Shown piece by piece: positions 1 to 6,755 of a stretch of DNA of 27,299 nucleotides. The notes below the pieces were generated by a model, which ran no database searches, had not been told where the DNA came from, and saw nothing but the letters and a program-made list of their open reading frames with translations. Within the stretch, counting starts at the first letter, position 1. Every line of letters starts with the position of its first letter. This stretch comes from Proteobacteria bacterium HN_bin10 (GTDB lineage: Bacteria > Pseudomonadota > Alphaproteobacteria > Caulobacterales > Aquidulcibacteraceae): assembly GCA_002083515.1 (NCBI GenBank), contig LWDN01000083.1, positions 1 to 27,299 on the forward strand, given 5' to 3'. The position numbers and the translations under genes are program-made.

Positions 1-111
1 CGCGCTCCTAGGACAGCCCCTATTTTTTTATGCGCGTTGATTTTGTACGCTTTTCGCCTCGAAATATGCCGAATAACGGGGTGCGCTATCCCCGCAATTT
101 GAAACAAAACT

Positions 112-218
112 CCGTCCTCCGGCCGTAGCGGAGCGAAGAGCCGGGACCCAGTGAAGTTACAAAGCCTTGGTGCGGAACGCTGGGTCCCGGATCGCGCTTC
201 GCGCGTCCGGGATGACGG
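112..218. repeat. Fold-back palindromic element, family A, copy 1
   Basis: The outer ends are ccgtcctccgg and ccgggatgacgg, the left one slightly degenerate. Inside them lie inverted arms ccgggacccag (from about 141) and ctgggtcccgg (180-190). Each half holds its own short hairpin, a nested cruciform-like layout shared with copies at 553-700 and 6584-6685. It lies just upstream of the GIY-YIG gene with its right end pointing at it. The only large frame across it (minus strand, 157-420) is an artefact of the palindrome. Confidence 0.85.
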
Positions 219-246
219 TGGAGGTTGGGTCATCTAAGGTGGTGTT

Positions 247-543
247 ATGAGCCGCTACGATTTCATCGCGGTCTACATCCTGGCAAGTCGCCGCAACGGC
301 ACGCTCTATACCGGCGTCACCAGCGACCTCGTCCCGCGCATCCAATTGCACCGCGAGGGACAAATCGAGGGGTTCACGCAGAAATATGGGTGCAAGACGC
401 TCGTTTGGTACGAGCAGCACGGGCTAATGCACGAAGCCATCAAGCGTGAAAAGCAAATCAAACGTTGGCGAAGGGCGTGGAAGTTGGAACTGATCGAACG
501 CGACAACCCAAACTGGCGCGATCTGTTTCTCGATCTTGTCTAA
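247..543 (+). CDS. GIY-YIG nuclease superfamily protein (URI/YhbQ-like)
   Basis: This 98-aa protein is a minimal single-domain GIY-YIG endonuclease. Visible signatures are the VYIL strand (residues 9-12), the YTGVT element (21-25, the YIG half), a conserved Arg at 31 in the helix DLVPRIQLH, and a candidate metal-binding Glu in EAIKREKQIKRW (about 64-75). Family members hydrolyse DNA phosphodiester bonds; the role of the short URI-type members is not well defined, and no DNA-binding domain is attached here. The ATG at 247 gives the usual family length and begins just before the first strand. Family A palindromic repeats lie on both sides (112-218 and 553-700), with their gene-facing ends inverted relative to each other. 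I infer a possible mechanistic link between nuclease and repeat. The family call is firm; the function is not. Confidence 0.9.
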   Translation: MSRYDFIAVYILASRRNGTLYTGVTSDLVPRIQLHREGQIEGFTQKYGCKTLVWYEQHGLMHEAIKREKQIKRWRRAWKLELIERDNPNWRDLFLDLV

Positions 544-552
544 TCACTCCCA

Positions 553-700
553 CCGTCATCCCGGAGCCGCGACTTGTCCGCCGAAGCTCGAAGAGCGAAG
601 GCGGAAGCGGCATCCGGGACCCAGCGGGGTTTTCACATTCCGACATCAGACTCTGGGTCCCGGCTCTACGGCGCTAACGCGCCTCCGGCCGGGATGACGG
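553..700. repeat. Fold-back palindromic element, family A, copy 2
   Basis: The outer arms are ccgtcatcccgg (553-564) and ccgggatgacgg (689-700), with inner arms ccgggacccag and ctgggtcccgg. The left half carries an enlarged inner hairpin (about 567-612, ccgcc...ggcgg). The right half carries a different one (about 660-690). It starts 10 bp after the GIY-YIG stop codon. Its right half is the seed of the tandem repeat that follows. Confidence 0.85.
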
Positions 701-936
701 CGGTGTATGACTCAATCCCCACCAACTTCGCGCACGGCGCGCATGCGCCCCCGGCTCTACGGCGCTAACGCGCCTCCGGCCGGGATGACGGCGGGTATGA
801 CTCAATCCCCACCAACTTCGCGCACGGCGCGCATGCGCCCCCGGCTCTACGGCGCTAACGCGCCTCCGGCCGGGATGACGGCGGGTATGACTCAATCCCC
901 ACCAACTTCAGCGGCGCGCACGGCGCGCATGCGCCC
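660..936. repeat. Three tandem ~90-bp repeats derived from family A right arm
   Basis: The units are 660-750 (91 bp), 751-840 (90 bp) and 841-936 (96 bp). Units 1 and 2 differ by one base near 703, and unit 3 has a 6-base insertion (agcggc) near 910. Each unit begins with the right half of the family A element (ccggctctacgg... to ccgggatgacgg) and ends in a GC-rich segment containing the palindrome gcgcatgcgc. The array stops directly at the stop codon of the CNNM-family gene (938-940). With copy 2 it fills the gene-free stretch 544-937. Confidence 0.9.
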
Positions 937-937
937 C

Positions 938-2224
938 CTACCCCCCCTCCAGCCCCTCTTCCTCCAGCTCGCGCTCCACGCGCAGCGCGGTGAGCTGATT
1001 GCGCTGGCGGCGCAGCACCTGGAAGCGATAGCCGTGGAAGGCGAAGCGCTGGCCGGGCTCGGGAATGGCTTGCGCTTCGTGGATGACGAGGCCGGCGACG
1101 GTGACCGCTTCCTCGTCGGGCAAATCCCAATTCATCACCCGGTTCAGATCGCGGATCGGCACCGAACCGTCGACATTGACGCTGCCGTCGGGCTGCGGCC
1201 GCACGCCCTGCACGGCGATGTCGTGCTCGTCTTTGATGTCGCCGACGATCTCTTCCAGGATATCTTCGAGCGTGACCAGGCCCATCAGCGCGCCGTATTC
1301 GTCGACCACCAAAGCGAAATGCTCGCGCCGGCGCAAAAATTCGGCCAGCTGATCTTCGGCGCTCGTCTGCATCGGCGTGAACCAGGCCTCGCGCTTGACT
1401 TCGTGCACGTCGAAACCGTCGCGGCCGTGCTCGGAAATGGCGCGCAACAGATCGCGCGCGTGCAGGATGCCGACGATATTGTCCGGCTCGTCCTTGTAGA
1501 GCGGCAGGCGCGTGTGCGGGCTCGACATCGCCTGGGCGATGATTTCGCGCGGCGGCAGGTCGATATCGAGCGAGCGCAGATTCTTGCGGTGGATCATGAC
1601 GTCGGCGACGGTGAGCTCGGAGAGATCGAGCGCGCCGATGACGCGGTGGCGGGTCTCGCTCTCGACCGCGCCCTCCTCTGCATGCATCTCGACCGCGCCG
1701 ATGATTTCGGCGCGGGCGGCGCGCAGCACGTCGATGTTTTCGTCGACGCGCACGCCGAACAGTTTCAGCGTGTTGTTCACGAACCATTGCACGGCGATGA
1801 CGATCGGCGAAAGGATGCGCACCATCCATTGCACCGGCCCCGCGACGGCGCGCGCGATATTGTCGGCGAAGGTGATGGCCACGGTCTTGGGGCCGACTTC
1901 GCCGAAGATGAGCAGCAGCGGCGTCAGCACGATGGTGGTGACCAAGGGCCCCAGATCGCCGTAGAGGCCGACGAAAATGCTGGCGGCGATGGCGGAGGCG
2001 CCGATCTGCACGATATTGGCGCCCAGAAGCACGGCGCCGATCATGCGCTCGCGGTCCTCGTTCAACGCATTGACGCGCTTGGCGGCGTGATCGCCCTCGC
2101 GCTCCAGCGTCGCCATGCGCGCGCGCGAGGCGCCGGTGAGCGCCGTCTCGGCGGCAGAGAAGAACGCGTTCAACAAAATGAGCGCGGCGATGACGAGCGC
2201 GGCGATCAGCAGCGAAGGGGTCAT
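938..2224 (-). CDS. CNNM/CorC (HlyC) family membrane protein with CBS domains
   Basis: This 428-aa inner-membrane protein has the standard three-part layout. An N-terminal CNNM/DUF21 transmembrane domain covers about residues 1-190 and includes a helix-1 motif NAFFSAAETALT and a GEVGPKT loop. A CBS pair follows at about 205-325, containing VADVMIHRKN and FALVVDEYGALMGLVTLEDILEEIVGDI. A C-terminal CorC/HlyC transporter-associated domain covers about 345-425. The family is linked to divalent cation (Mg2+/Co2+) efflux or homeostasis; the older hemolysin name is misleading. The ATG at 2224 overlaps the aroB stop codon (ATGA), so the two are probably translationally coupled in an aroK-aroB-CNNM transcription unit. 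The stop codon abuts a tandem repeat. Family assignment is firm; the transported ion is not visible. Confidence 0.93.
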   Translation of the reverse strand: MTPSLLIAALVIAALILLNAFFSAAETALTGASRARMATLEREGDHAAKRVNALNEDRERMIGAVLLGANIVQIGASAIAASIFVGLYGDLGPLVTTIVLTPLLLIFGEVGPKTVAITFADNIARAVAGPVQWMVRILSPIVIAVQWFVNNTLKLFGVRVDENIDVLRAARAEIIGAVEMHAEEGAVESETRHRVIGALDLSELTVADVMIHRKNLRSLDIDLPPREIIAQAMSSPHTRLPLYKDEPDNIVGILHARDLLRAISEHGRDGFDVHEVKREAWFTPMQTSAEDQLAEFLRRREHFALVVDEYGALMGLVTLEDILEEIVGDIKDEHDIAVQGVRPQPDGSVNVDGSVPIRDLNRVMNWDLPDEEAVTVAGLVIHEAQAIPEPGQRFAFHGYRFQVLRRQRNQLTALRVERELEEEGLEGG

Positions 2225-3327
2225 GATCGGGTTTCTTGTTGCAGCAATTCACGCACGGCGTCGGCCGGCGCATCCTTGTCGACAAACGCACGGCCGATGC
2301 CGCGCGCCAGGATGAAGGTGAGTCTGCCGGCCTCGGCTTTCTTGTCGCCGGCCATGAGCTGAAGCAGCGCGTCGGGATCGAACGGCGCGCCGGGCAGTTT
2401 GCGCAGATCGGTGACGAAGCCCGCCCCGGCCAAATGCGCGCTCACGCGTTCGGCGTCGGCGCGCGGGCAGAGGCCAAGCTCCGCCGAAAGCCGGAAAGCG
2501 AGGTGGATGCCGGCGGCGACCGCTTCGCCATGCAGCAATTTGCCATTGTAGCCGGAATGGGCTTCGAGTGCGTGCGCGAACGTGTGGCCGAGATTGAGCA
2601 AGGCGCGCTGGCCGCGCTCGTTCTCGTCCGCCTCGACGATGCGCGCCTTGAAGGCGATGGCCGTGGCGATGGCGTGCGCCAGCGCCGCGCCGTCGCGCGC
2701 CAGAAGGGCGCCGGCATTGGCCTCGCACCAGGCGAAGAACGCTGCGTCGCCGATCAGCGCCGCCTTGACGATCTCGGCATAGCCGGCGCGCAGCTCGCGA
2801 AGAGGCAAGGTCTCAAGCACATCGATGTCGGCCAGTACGAGCTTGGGCTGATGGATGAGGCCAACGAGGTTCTTGCCTTCCGGCGTATCGATGGCGGTCT
2901 TGCCGCCGACGGAGGAATCCACCTGCGCCAACAAAGTGGTCGGGATCTGCACAAAGTCGACGCCGCGTTTGGTGAGGCCCGCCGCGAGGCCCGCCAGATC
3001 GCCGATGACGCCGCCGCCGAAAGCGATGACCAGATCGTTGCGGCGGATGTCGGCCTGCAGCAATTGGCGGCACAAGCGTTCGAGGCCGCGAAAGCTTTTT
3101 GTGCTCTCCCCCGGCGGCAGGATGACGCTGGCGTGCGTCAGGCCGGCGCTGTCGAGCGCGCGCGTCAGCGATGCGCCGTGGAATTTGGCGACGTTCTTGT
3201 CGGTGACGACGAAAACGCGCCCGCTCGGCGCCAAAGGCGCGATCAATTCGCCGGCGCCCGCGATGAGGCCGGCGCCGCTGAGCACATCATAACTGCGCGC
3301 GCCGAGGGAGATGGGAACTGTGATCAC
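2221..3327 (-). CDS. aroB: 3-dehydroquinate synthase
   Basis: AroB converts DAHP to 3-dehydroquinate, the second step of the shikimate pathway, in the cytoplasm using NAD+ and a divalent metal. Motifs counted from the chosen start are the NAD-binding GGGVIGD (104-110), DSSVGGKTAID (137-147), AGYAEIVK with the metal-ligand Glu (185), LNLGHTFAH (His 248) and HGEAVAAG (His 266). The frame stays open up to 3462, but its first 45 codons run through a palindromic repeat and give no AroB-like sequence. The GTG at 3327 begins VITVP, the usual first strand, has AAAGGG upstream and yields 368 aa, the normal length. The stop overlaps the downstream CNNM gene by ATGA. A repeat and a nuclease gene separate it from aroK. 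Confidence 0.95.
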   Translation of the reverse strand: MITVPISLGARSYDVLSGAGLIAGAGELIAPLAPSGRVFVVTDKNVAKFHGASLTRALDSAGLTHASVILPPGESTKSFRGLERLCRQLLQADIRRNDLVIAFGGGVIGDLAGLAAGLTKRGVDFVQIPTTLLAQVDSSVGGKTAIDTPEGKNLVGLIHQPKLVLADIDVLETLPLRELRAGYAEIVKAALIGDAAFFAWCEANAGALLARDGAALAHAIATAIAFKARIVEADENERGQRALLNLGHTFAHALEAHSGYNGKLLHGEAVAAGIHLAFRLSAELGLCPRADAERVSAHLAGAGFVTDLRKLPGAPFDPDALLQLMAGDKKAEAGRLTFILARGIGRAFVDKDAPADAVRELLQQETRS

Positions 3328-3348
3328 CTCGATCGCCCTTTGAACACA

Positions 3349-3493
3349 AACGCCCGTGCTCCCCTGTGAGGGGGAGCTGTCATCGCGCGCAAGCGGGATG
3401 ACTGAGGGGATAACACAACTGTTTGCAACATTCCGCGCCCGCCCCTCCGTCGCGCGTAGCAACGCGCGACACCTCCCCCTGGCGGGGGAGGAC
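3349..3493. repeat. Palindromic element, family B, copy 1
   Basis: This 145-bp element consists of a chain of hairpins. The frame is conserved with the copy at 3889-4030: gcccgtgctcccc...gagggggagct, then gactgagggg, cgcccctcc and acctccccct...gcgggggaggac. The inner stems differ from the other copy but still pair: gtcatcgcgc/gcgggatgac (3379-3388/3393-3402, one mismatch) and gtcgcgcgt/acgcgcgac (3449-3457/3462-3470, perfect). Together the two copies form direct repeats around the DUF559 gene. Confidence 0.88.
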
Positions 3494-3499
3494 GGAAGC

Positions 3500-3856
3500 C
3501 TAGTTGCGGCGTTCGGCTATTCGAAGCTTGGCGGTTTGGATGATTTGATCGAGCACCAAATCGGTGTGCCGCAAGACGTCGTAATTGGTGAAACGGAGCA
3601 CTTCGTACCCCTGGTCCCTGAGCCAAGCGGATCGCTCTGAGTCCGACGCCATCCCCCATGTCGTCGCGTGCTGACCGCCGTCTACCTCCCCACACCGTTT
3701 TGCACGGCGACATTCGAAGTCGACAATGTAGCGGCCCAGCGGCGATTGGCGGCGAAACGCCAACCCATGGACGCGCATCGGTCGCAGCCGAAACCACAGA
3801 CGCATCTCTGCATCTGTCATTCGCCGGCGGTTCGCGCGCGCCAGAGGGTTCGGCAT
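3500..3856 (-). CDS. DUF559 (Vsr/restriction-endonuclease-like fold) protein
   Basis: This 118-aa protein matches the DUF559 family, compact PD-(D/E)XK-type proteins related to very-short-patch-repair endonucleases. Visible family features are ARANRRRMTDAE at the N-terminus, LWFRLR, FRRQSPLGRYIVDFEC (catalytic-core strand with Asp), EVDGGQH (the acidic pair and QxH) and the C-terminal GYEVLRFTNYDVL. The ATG at 3856 begins a typical family N-terminus; a TTG at 3874 would add six residues without support. The gene sits inside the aroK-aroB unit, on the same strand, exactly between two direct copies of palindromic family B, which suggests insertion as a cassette. DNA cleavage is inferred from the fold; no substrate is known. 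The residue before the acidic motif (RCG) is less hydrophobic than usual, so activity is uncertain. Confidence 0.88.
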   Translation of the reverse strand: MPNPLARANRRRMTDAEMRLWFRLRPMRVHGLAFRRQSPLGRYIVDFECRRAKRCGEVDGGQHATTWGMASDSERSAWLRDQGYEVLRFTNYDVLRHTDLVLDQIIQTAKLRIAERRN

Positions 3857-3888
3857 CTCCGCAAAGTACAACAATTGCGCAGCCCTTC

Positions 3889-4030
3889 AACGCCCGTGCT
3901 CCCCCGTGAGGGGGAGCTGTCGGCCGCGCGAGCGGGCGACTGAGGGGGCGGCGCGCTTGCCTGCCGGACGCGGCGCCCGCCCCTCCGTCATGGGCGACGC
4001 CCATGACACCTCCCCCTAGCGGGGGAGGAC
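3889..4030. repeat. Palindromic element, family B, copy 2
   Basis: This 142-bp copy has the same orientation as 3349-3493. Its conserved frame is nearly identical, but the inner stems are replaced by others that still pair: gtcggccgc/gcgggcgac (3919-3927/3932-3940, one mismatch) and gtcatgggc/gcccatgac (3987-3995/3999-4007, perfect). It ends 18 bp from the aroK stop codon. Confidence 0.88.
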
Positions 4031-4048
4031 GAGCGATTGAGCAACGGC

Positions 4049-4648
4049 TCACGTCATCACCTGCGATCGTTCGCGCAACGCGGAGAGAATGGCGCTGACA
4101 GCGCTGTTGTGCGGGCCGCCGCCGGTTTCAATGGTCAAGTCCGCCTCGGCGTAAATCGGATAACGCTCGTCCATCAGCCTTTGCATGACCGCGCGGGGAT
4201 CGTCCTCTTTCAACAACGGGCGATGATCGCGCTTGGTGACGCGCTTCATCAGCACGTCCAGCGGCGCCTTCAGCCAAATCGAAATCGCGCGGGCCTTCAT
4301 CAAGGCGCGGGTGCGCGGATCGATGAAGGCGCCGCCGCCGGTGGCGAGCACGTGCGGCGGCTCTTCCAGCAAGCGCGCGATCACCTGCCGTTCGCCGCGC
4401 CGGAATTCGCACTCGCCACGCTCGGCGAAAATATCCTCGATGGAACGGCCCGCCGCCGTAACGATGGCCTCGTCGGCGTCCACGAACGGAAGCGCCAGCG
4501 CCTGCGCCAGACGGCGGCCGATCGTGGTCTTGCCCGCCCCCATCAGCCCGACCAGGGCGACGGTGCGGTCAAGCGCCAAGCCCTCCGCCAGCCGGCGCAG
4601 CTCGGCGGCGGCGCGCTCACCGGCATCGCTGCTTTCCGGGCGGACCAC
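4049..4648 (-). CDS. aroK: Shikimate kinase
   Basis: Shikimate kinase phosphorylates shikimate at the 3-hydroxyl with ATP in the cytoplasm, step five of the shikimate pathway. The 199-aa sequence shows the Walker A loop GLMGAGKTT (34-42), the shikimate-binding DADE (57-60), FRRGE (82-86), the GGG turn (104-106) that also binds shikimate, and the lid motif RPLL (143-146). An extension of about 25 residues precedes the P-loop strand, common in alphaproteobacterial AroK. The start is a GTG at 4648 with a good GAGG ribosome binding site 5-8 bases upstream. It heads the minus-strand aro unit, now separated from aroB by a DUF559 cassette, and is divergent from the small membrane protein at 4755. 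Confidence 0.95.
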   Translation of the reverse strand: MVRPESSDAGERAAAELRRLAEGLALDRTVALVGLMGAGKTTIGRRLAQALALPFVDADEAIVTAAGRSIEDIFAERGECEFRRGERQVIARLLEEPPHVLATGGGAFIDPRTRALMKARAISIWLKAPLDVLMKRVTKRDHRPLLKEDDPRAVMQRLMDERYPIYAEADLTIETGGGPHNSAVSAILSALRERSQVMT

Positions 4649-4663
4649 GAATCACCTCAAAAG

Positions 4664-4690
4664 GTCCGGCAAGGTTAAGCACCGCCGGAC
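4664..4690 (-). promoter_or_regulatory. Candidate leader hairpin upstream of aroK
   Basis: Perfect 7-bp arms gtccggc (4664-4670) and gccggac (4684-4690) flank a 13-base loop. On the minus strand the stem is followed by a short T run and then directly by the aroK ribosome binding site. It could be a weak attenuator, an operator or a chance GC-rich pairing; no leader peptide was recognised. Confidence 0.3.
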
Positions 4691-4754
4691 TGGAAACTCG
4701 CCACATTTTGTCGGCATTCTGGTCCGCTCGCAACGGCAGGGGCCAAACGAGGCG

Positions 4755-4943
4755 ATGTATCGACGCAGACGCAGGCGTTCTTCGTTCGCGCGGCGAATGC
4801 CGCCATGGGTGGGCCTCGCCGGCATCGGCGCAGGCGTCGCCGTGTTTATCGGGCTGTTCGTGTTCTTCATCGGCCAGGCCGACCGGCTCGCCCCCGCGCC
4901 GCAAGAAATTCGAGTCGAAGTGCAGGACGCCTTCAAGGAATGA
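4755..4943 (+). CDS. Single-pass membrane microprotein, function unknown
   Basis: This 62-aa protein starts with a very basic N-terminus (MYRRRRRR, more Arg to residue 14). One strongly hydrophobic helix follows at about residues 17-40 (WVGLAGIGAGVAVFIGLFVFF), then a short acidic tail. The positive-inside rule predicts a cytoplasmic N-terminus and a periplasmic C-terminus. The ATG at 4755 has a GAGG upstream; longer frames entering from 4233 are antisense to aroK and not real. The stop codon overlaps the ATG of the next gene (ATGA at 4940-4943), so the two are likely co-translated and may work together at the membrane. I do not recognise a family. Confidence 0.7.
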   Translation: MYRRRRRRSSFARRMPPWVGLAGIGAGVAVFIGLFVFFIGQADRLAPAPQEIRVEVQDAFKE

Positions 4944-6547
4944 CGCTCATGGTTAATCGCTCACTCGCGCTTTCGCTGGCAGCTGGCGCGCTGCTGCCGG
5001 TTTGCGCGCATGCGCAAAGAGCAACCCCGGCGCCGATCGAGCAGACGCAACTGAGCGAACTCAATGTCTGGACGGTGGGGGCGCTGTCGCGCGCCGACGG
5101 CGCGCTGGGCGACGACATCTGGCGCAACTCCGATCCCGCTTTTCTGGCGCTGGCGTTCTCGCGTCTGCCGGCGGTGTACGAATCGCCCGCCATGCAGACC
5201 TTGGCGCGGCGCGCCTTGCTCACCGCGGCGCAACCGCCGCGCGGCGACGCGACGGACGCGGCGCGGCGGCGCTTCGAAGCGCTCGGCAAAATGGGCGCTG
5301 CCGACGAACTCTCGATCATGGCGGCCGGCGCCGGACCTTCGGCCAGCGATGCGGCCATCGCGCAATATGCGGCGCAGGCTGAACTAGCGCGCGGACGCCG
5401 CGCCGAAGCCTGCGCGCGCGGGCGCAACGCCAGCACCGGCGATCAGGTCCCGGCGTTTCTGTTGCGCTTGCGCGCCTATTGCGCGGCGGTGACGGGAGAT
5501 CGCGCCGCCGCCGATCTGGCGCTCGAACTCGCGCGCACGCAGAACGCGGCGGATGCGTGGTACACCGGCGCGGTTGCCGCGGCAGGCGGCGCGCCAGCCG
5601 CGCGGCCGCCGGCGGCGCGCTACGACAATTCGCTGGCGACGCAGCTTTCCATCGCCGGGCAATTGCGGCCCGGACCCAATCCGCTGGCGAACGCGTCAAC
5701 GCTGGCGCTGGTTGCGCTGGCAAGAGCTGAAAACGCGCCGCAGCCGCAGCGCGCGCAGGCCGCCGCCCTCGCCTTCCGTCGCGGCGTGCTGAGCGCCGCC
5801 GAAACCAGAACCATCCTCGCGGCAACGCCTGCCGAAATCACATCGGCGCTGCCGCCGATCGTGCCGGCGCTTCGGCAAGCGAGCGCTGCGCCCGGATCGA
5901 TGGAAGCGGCAACGGCCATCGCCGCCGTGCTGCGCCAGGCGACAGCCTACGCCGACTTCGCCGCCGCCGCACGCTTCTTCAAGGACGATATCGCACGTCT
6001 GCAGGCCGCGCCCGATGCGGCGTCCGCCGTTGCGTTCGCGCGCGCGGCTGTGGCGGCGGGCGACGCGCAATTGGGCCAGCGCCTCATCGCCAGCGCCCGT
6101 CAGAACGGCGGCGACGAAGCCGCGCTCGCGCCGCTCGATGCGGCTTTGGCCGCACTCAGCGGCGCGCGGCTCGACATCAGCACCGTGCAACGTCGCATCG
6201 ACCAGGCGCCGCGTGCGCAAGCCCGCGCCGCTGCGCGCGACGTCGCCATCCTTTCAGCGCTCGGCGCGCCGGTGGACGGTTCGGTGCAGACTTTCTTGTT
6301 GGCCAATCCGCCGCAAGGCGGCGCGCGCGCCGACAGCGGCGCGATGCTGGCGCTGGCGTCAGCCGCCGAACGCGGCGCGACGGGCGAAGGCGCGCTGCTT
6401 GCCGTCGTCGCCGCCGGCGACGGCGGCCCGGCGCGGCTCGACGCCGAGTCAGTGACGGAAATCATCCGCGCCCTGCGCGCGCTGCGCCTCGACGACGACG
6501 CACGGCGCGTGGCGGTGGAGGCGATTTTGGCGGGGGTGGCGGGGTAG
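4940..6547 (+). CDS. Exported Ala-rich protein of unknown function
   Basis: This protein has 535 aa from the ATG at 4940; an in-frame ATG at 4949 is the alternative. It begins with a clear signal peptide (MTLMVNRSLALSLAAGALL, predicted cleavage after CAHA near residue 24), so it should be periplasmic. The rest is low in cysteine, very rich in Ala, Arg and Asp, and reads as a largely helical solenoid with repeated short Ala-rich helices (ADLALELA, ASAVAFARAAVAAG and similar). No catalytic motif is visible. The start overlaps the preceding membrane microprotein by ATGA. Its place between aroK and xerD fits a conserved alphaproteobacterial hypothetical protein, but I cannot name it. The codon pattern is typical of the high-GC host. 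A family A repeat lies just downstream. Confidence 0.85.
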   Translation: MTLMVNRSLALSLAAGALLPVCAHAQRATPAPIEQTQLSELNVWTVGALSRADGALGDDIWRNSDPAFLALAFSRLPAVYESPAMQTLARRALLTAAQPPRGDATDAARRRFEALGKMGAADELSIMAAGAGPSASDAAIAQYAAQAELARGRRAEACARGRNASTGDQVPAFLLRLRAYCAAVTGDRAAADLALELARTQNAADAWYTGAVAAAGGAPAARPPAARYDNSLATQLSIAGQLRPGPNPLANASTLALVALARAENAPQPQRAQAAALAFRRGVLSAAETRTILAATPAEITSALPPIVPALRQASAAPGSMEAATAIAAVLRQATAYADFAAAARFFKDDIARLQAAPDAASAVAFARAAVAAGDAQLGQRLIASARQNGGDEAALAPLDAALAALSGARLDISTVQRRIDQAPRAQARAAARDVAILSALGAPVDGSVQTFLLANPPQGGARADSGAMLALASAAERGATGEGALLAVVAAGDGGPARLDAESVTEIIRALRALRLDDDARRVAVEAILAGVAG

Positions 6548-6583
6548 CGAGAAGCGGACCCGACTCGGTCGTGCCCTACACTT

Positions 6584-6685
6584 CGTCATCCCGGACGCGC
6601 GGAGCGCGATCCGGGACCCAGGGACACGGGGCGTGCTTGTCACTCCTGGGTCCCGGCTCTTCGCTTCGCTACGGCCGGGATGACG
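6584..6685. repeat. Fold-back palindromic element, family A, copy 3
   Basis: This is the best-preserved copy (102 bp). Outer arms are cgtcatcccgg (6584-6594) and ccgggatgacg (6675-6685), inner arms ccgggacccag (6611-6621) and ctgggtcccgg (6646-6656). The left half encloses the hairpin acgcgcggagcgcgat; the right half encloses a different one, ctcttcgcttcgctacgg. It fills the gap between the exported 535-aa gene and the gene at 6756; no nuclease gene is beside this copy. Confidence 0.88.
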
Positions 6686-6755
6686 GTGGAGTTTGTTTTG
6701 TCGTTCCCGCTCTTGGCCCGGAGCGGTCACTGGCTCGTGACGAAGGTGAACGTAA

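Noticed and set aside
1..111. Possible terminator or promoter at the left edge (T run near base 27, small cgggg/ccccg stem at about 77-94)
   Set aside because: The stem before the T run is too short or cut by the window edge, and no -35/-10 pair is convincing.
660..936. Tandem repeat as a possible CRISPR array
   Set aside because: Units of ~90 bp follow each other without unique spacers, and no cas genes are present; VapD at 11499 is Cas2-like in fold only.
855..2291. 478-codon minus-strand frame overlapping the CNNM gene
   Set aside because: Arg-rich out-of-frame shadow with no domain; the overlapping 938-2224 frame has full CNNM and CBS motifs.
707..2362. Long plus-strand frame of 551 codons opposite the CNNM gene
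   Set aside because: It is antisense to a well-supported gene, begins in tandem repeats and has low-complexity His/Arg/Ala-rich composition typical of shadow frames in high-GC DNA.
2236..3369. 377-codon plus-strand frame opposite aroB
   Set aside because: Antisense shadow of aroB without recognisable protein features.
3328..3462. 45-codon N-terminal extension of AroB
   Set aside because: The extension lies in palindromic repeat B and shows no AroB similarity; GTG 3327 gives the normal length and N-terminus.
3324..4052. 242-codon minus-strand frame across the DUF559 region
   Set aside because: It translates both repeats and reads the DUF559 gene out of frame.
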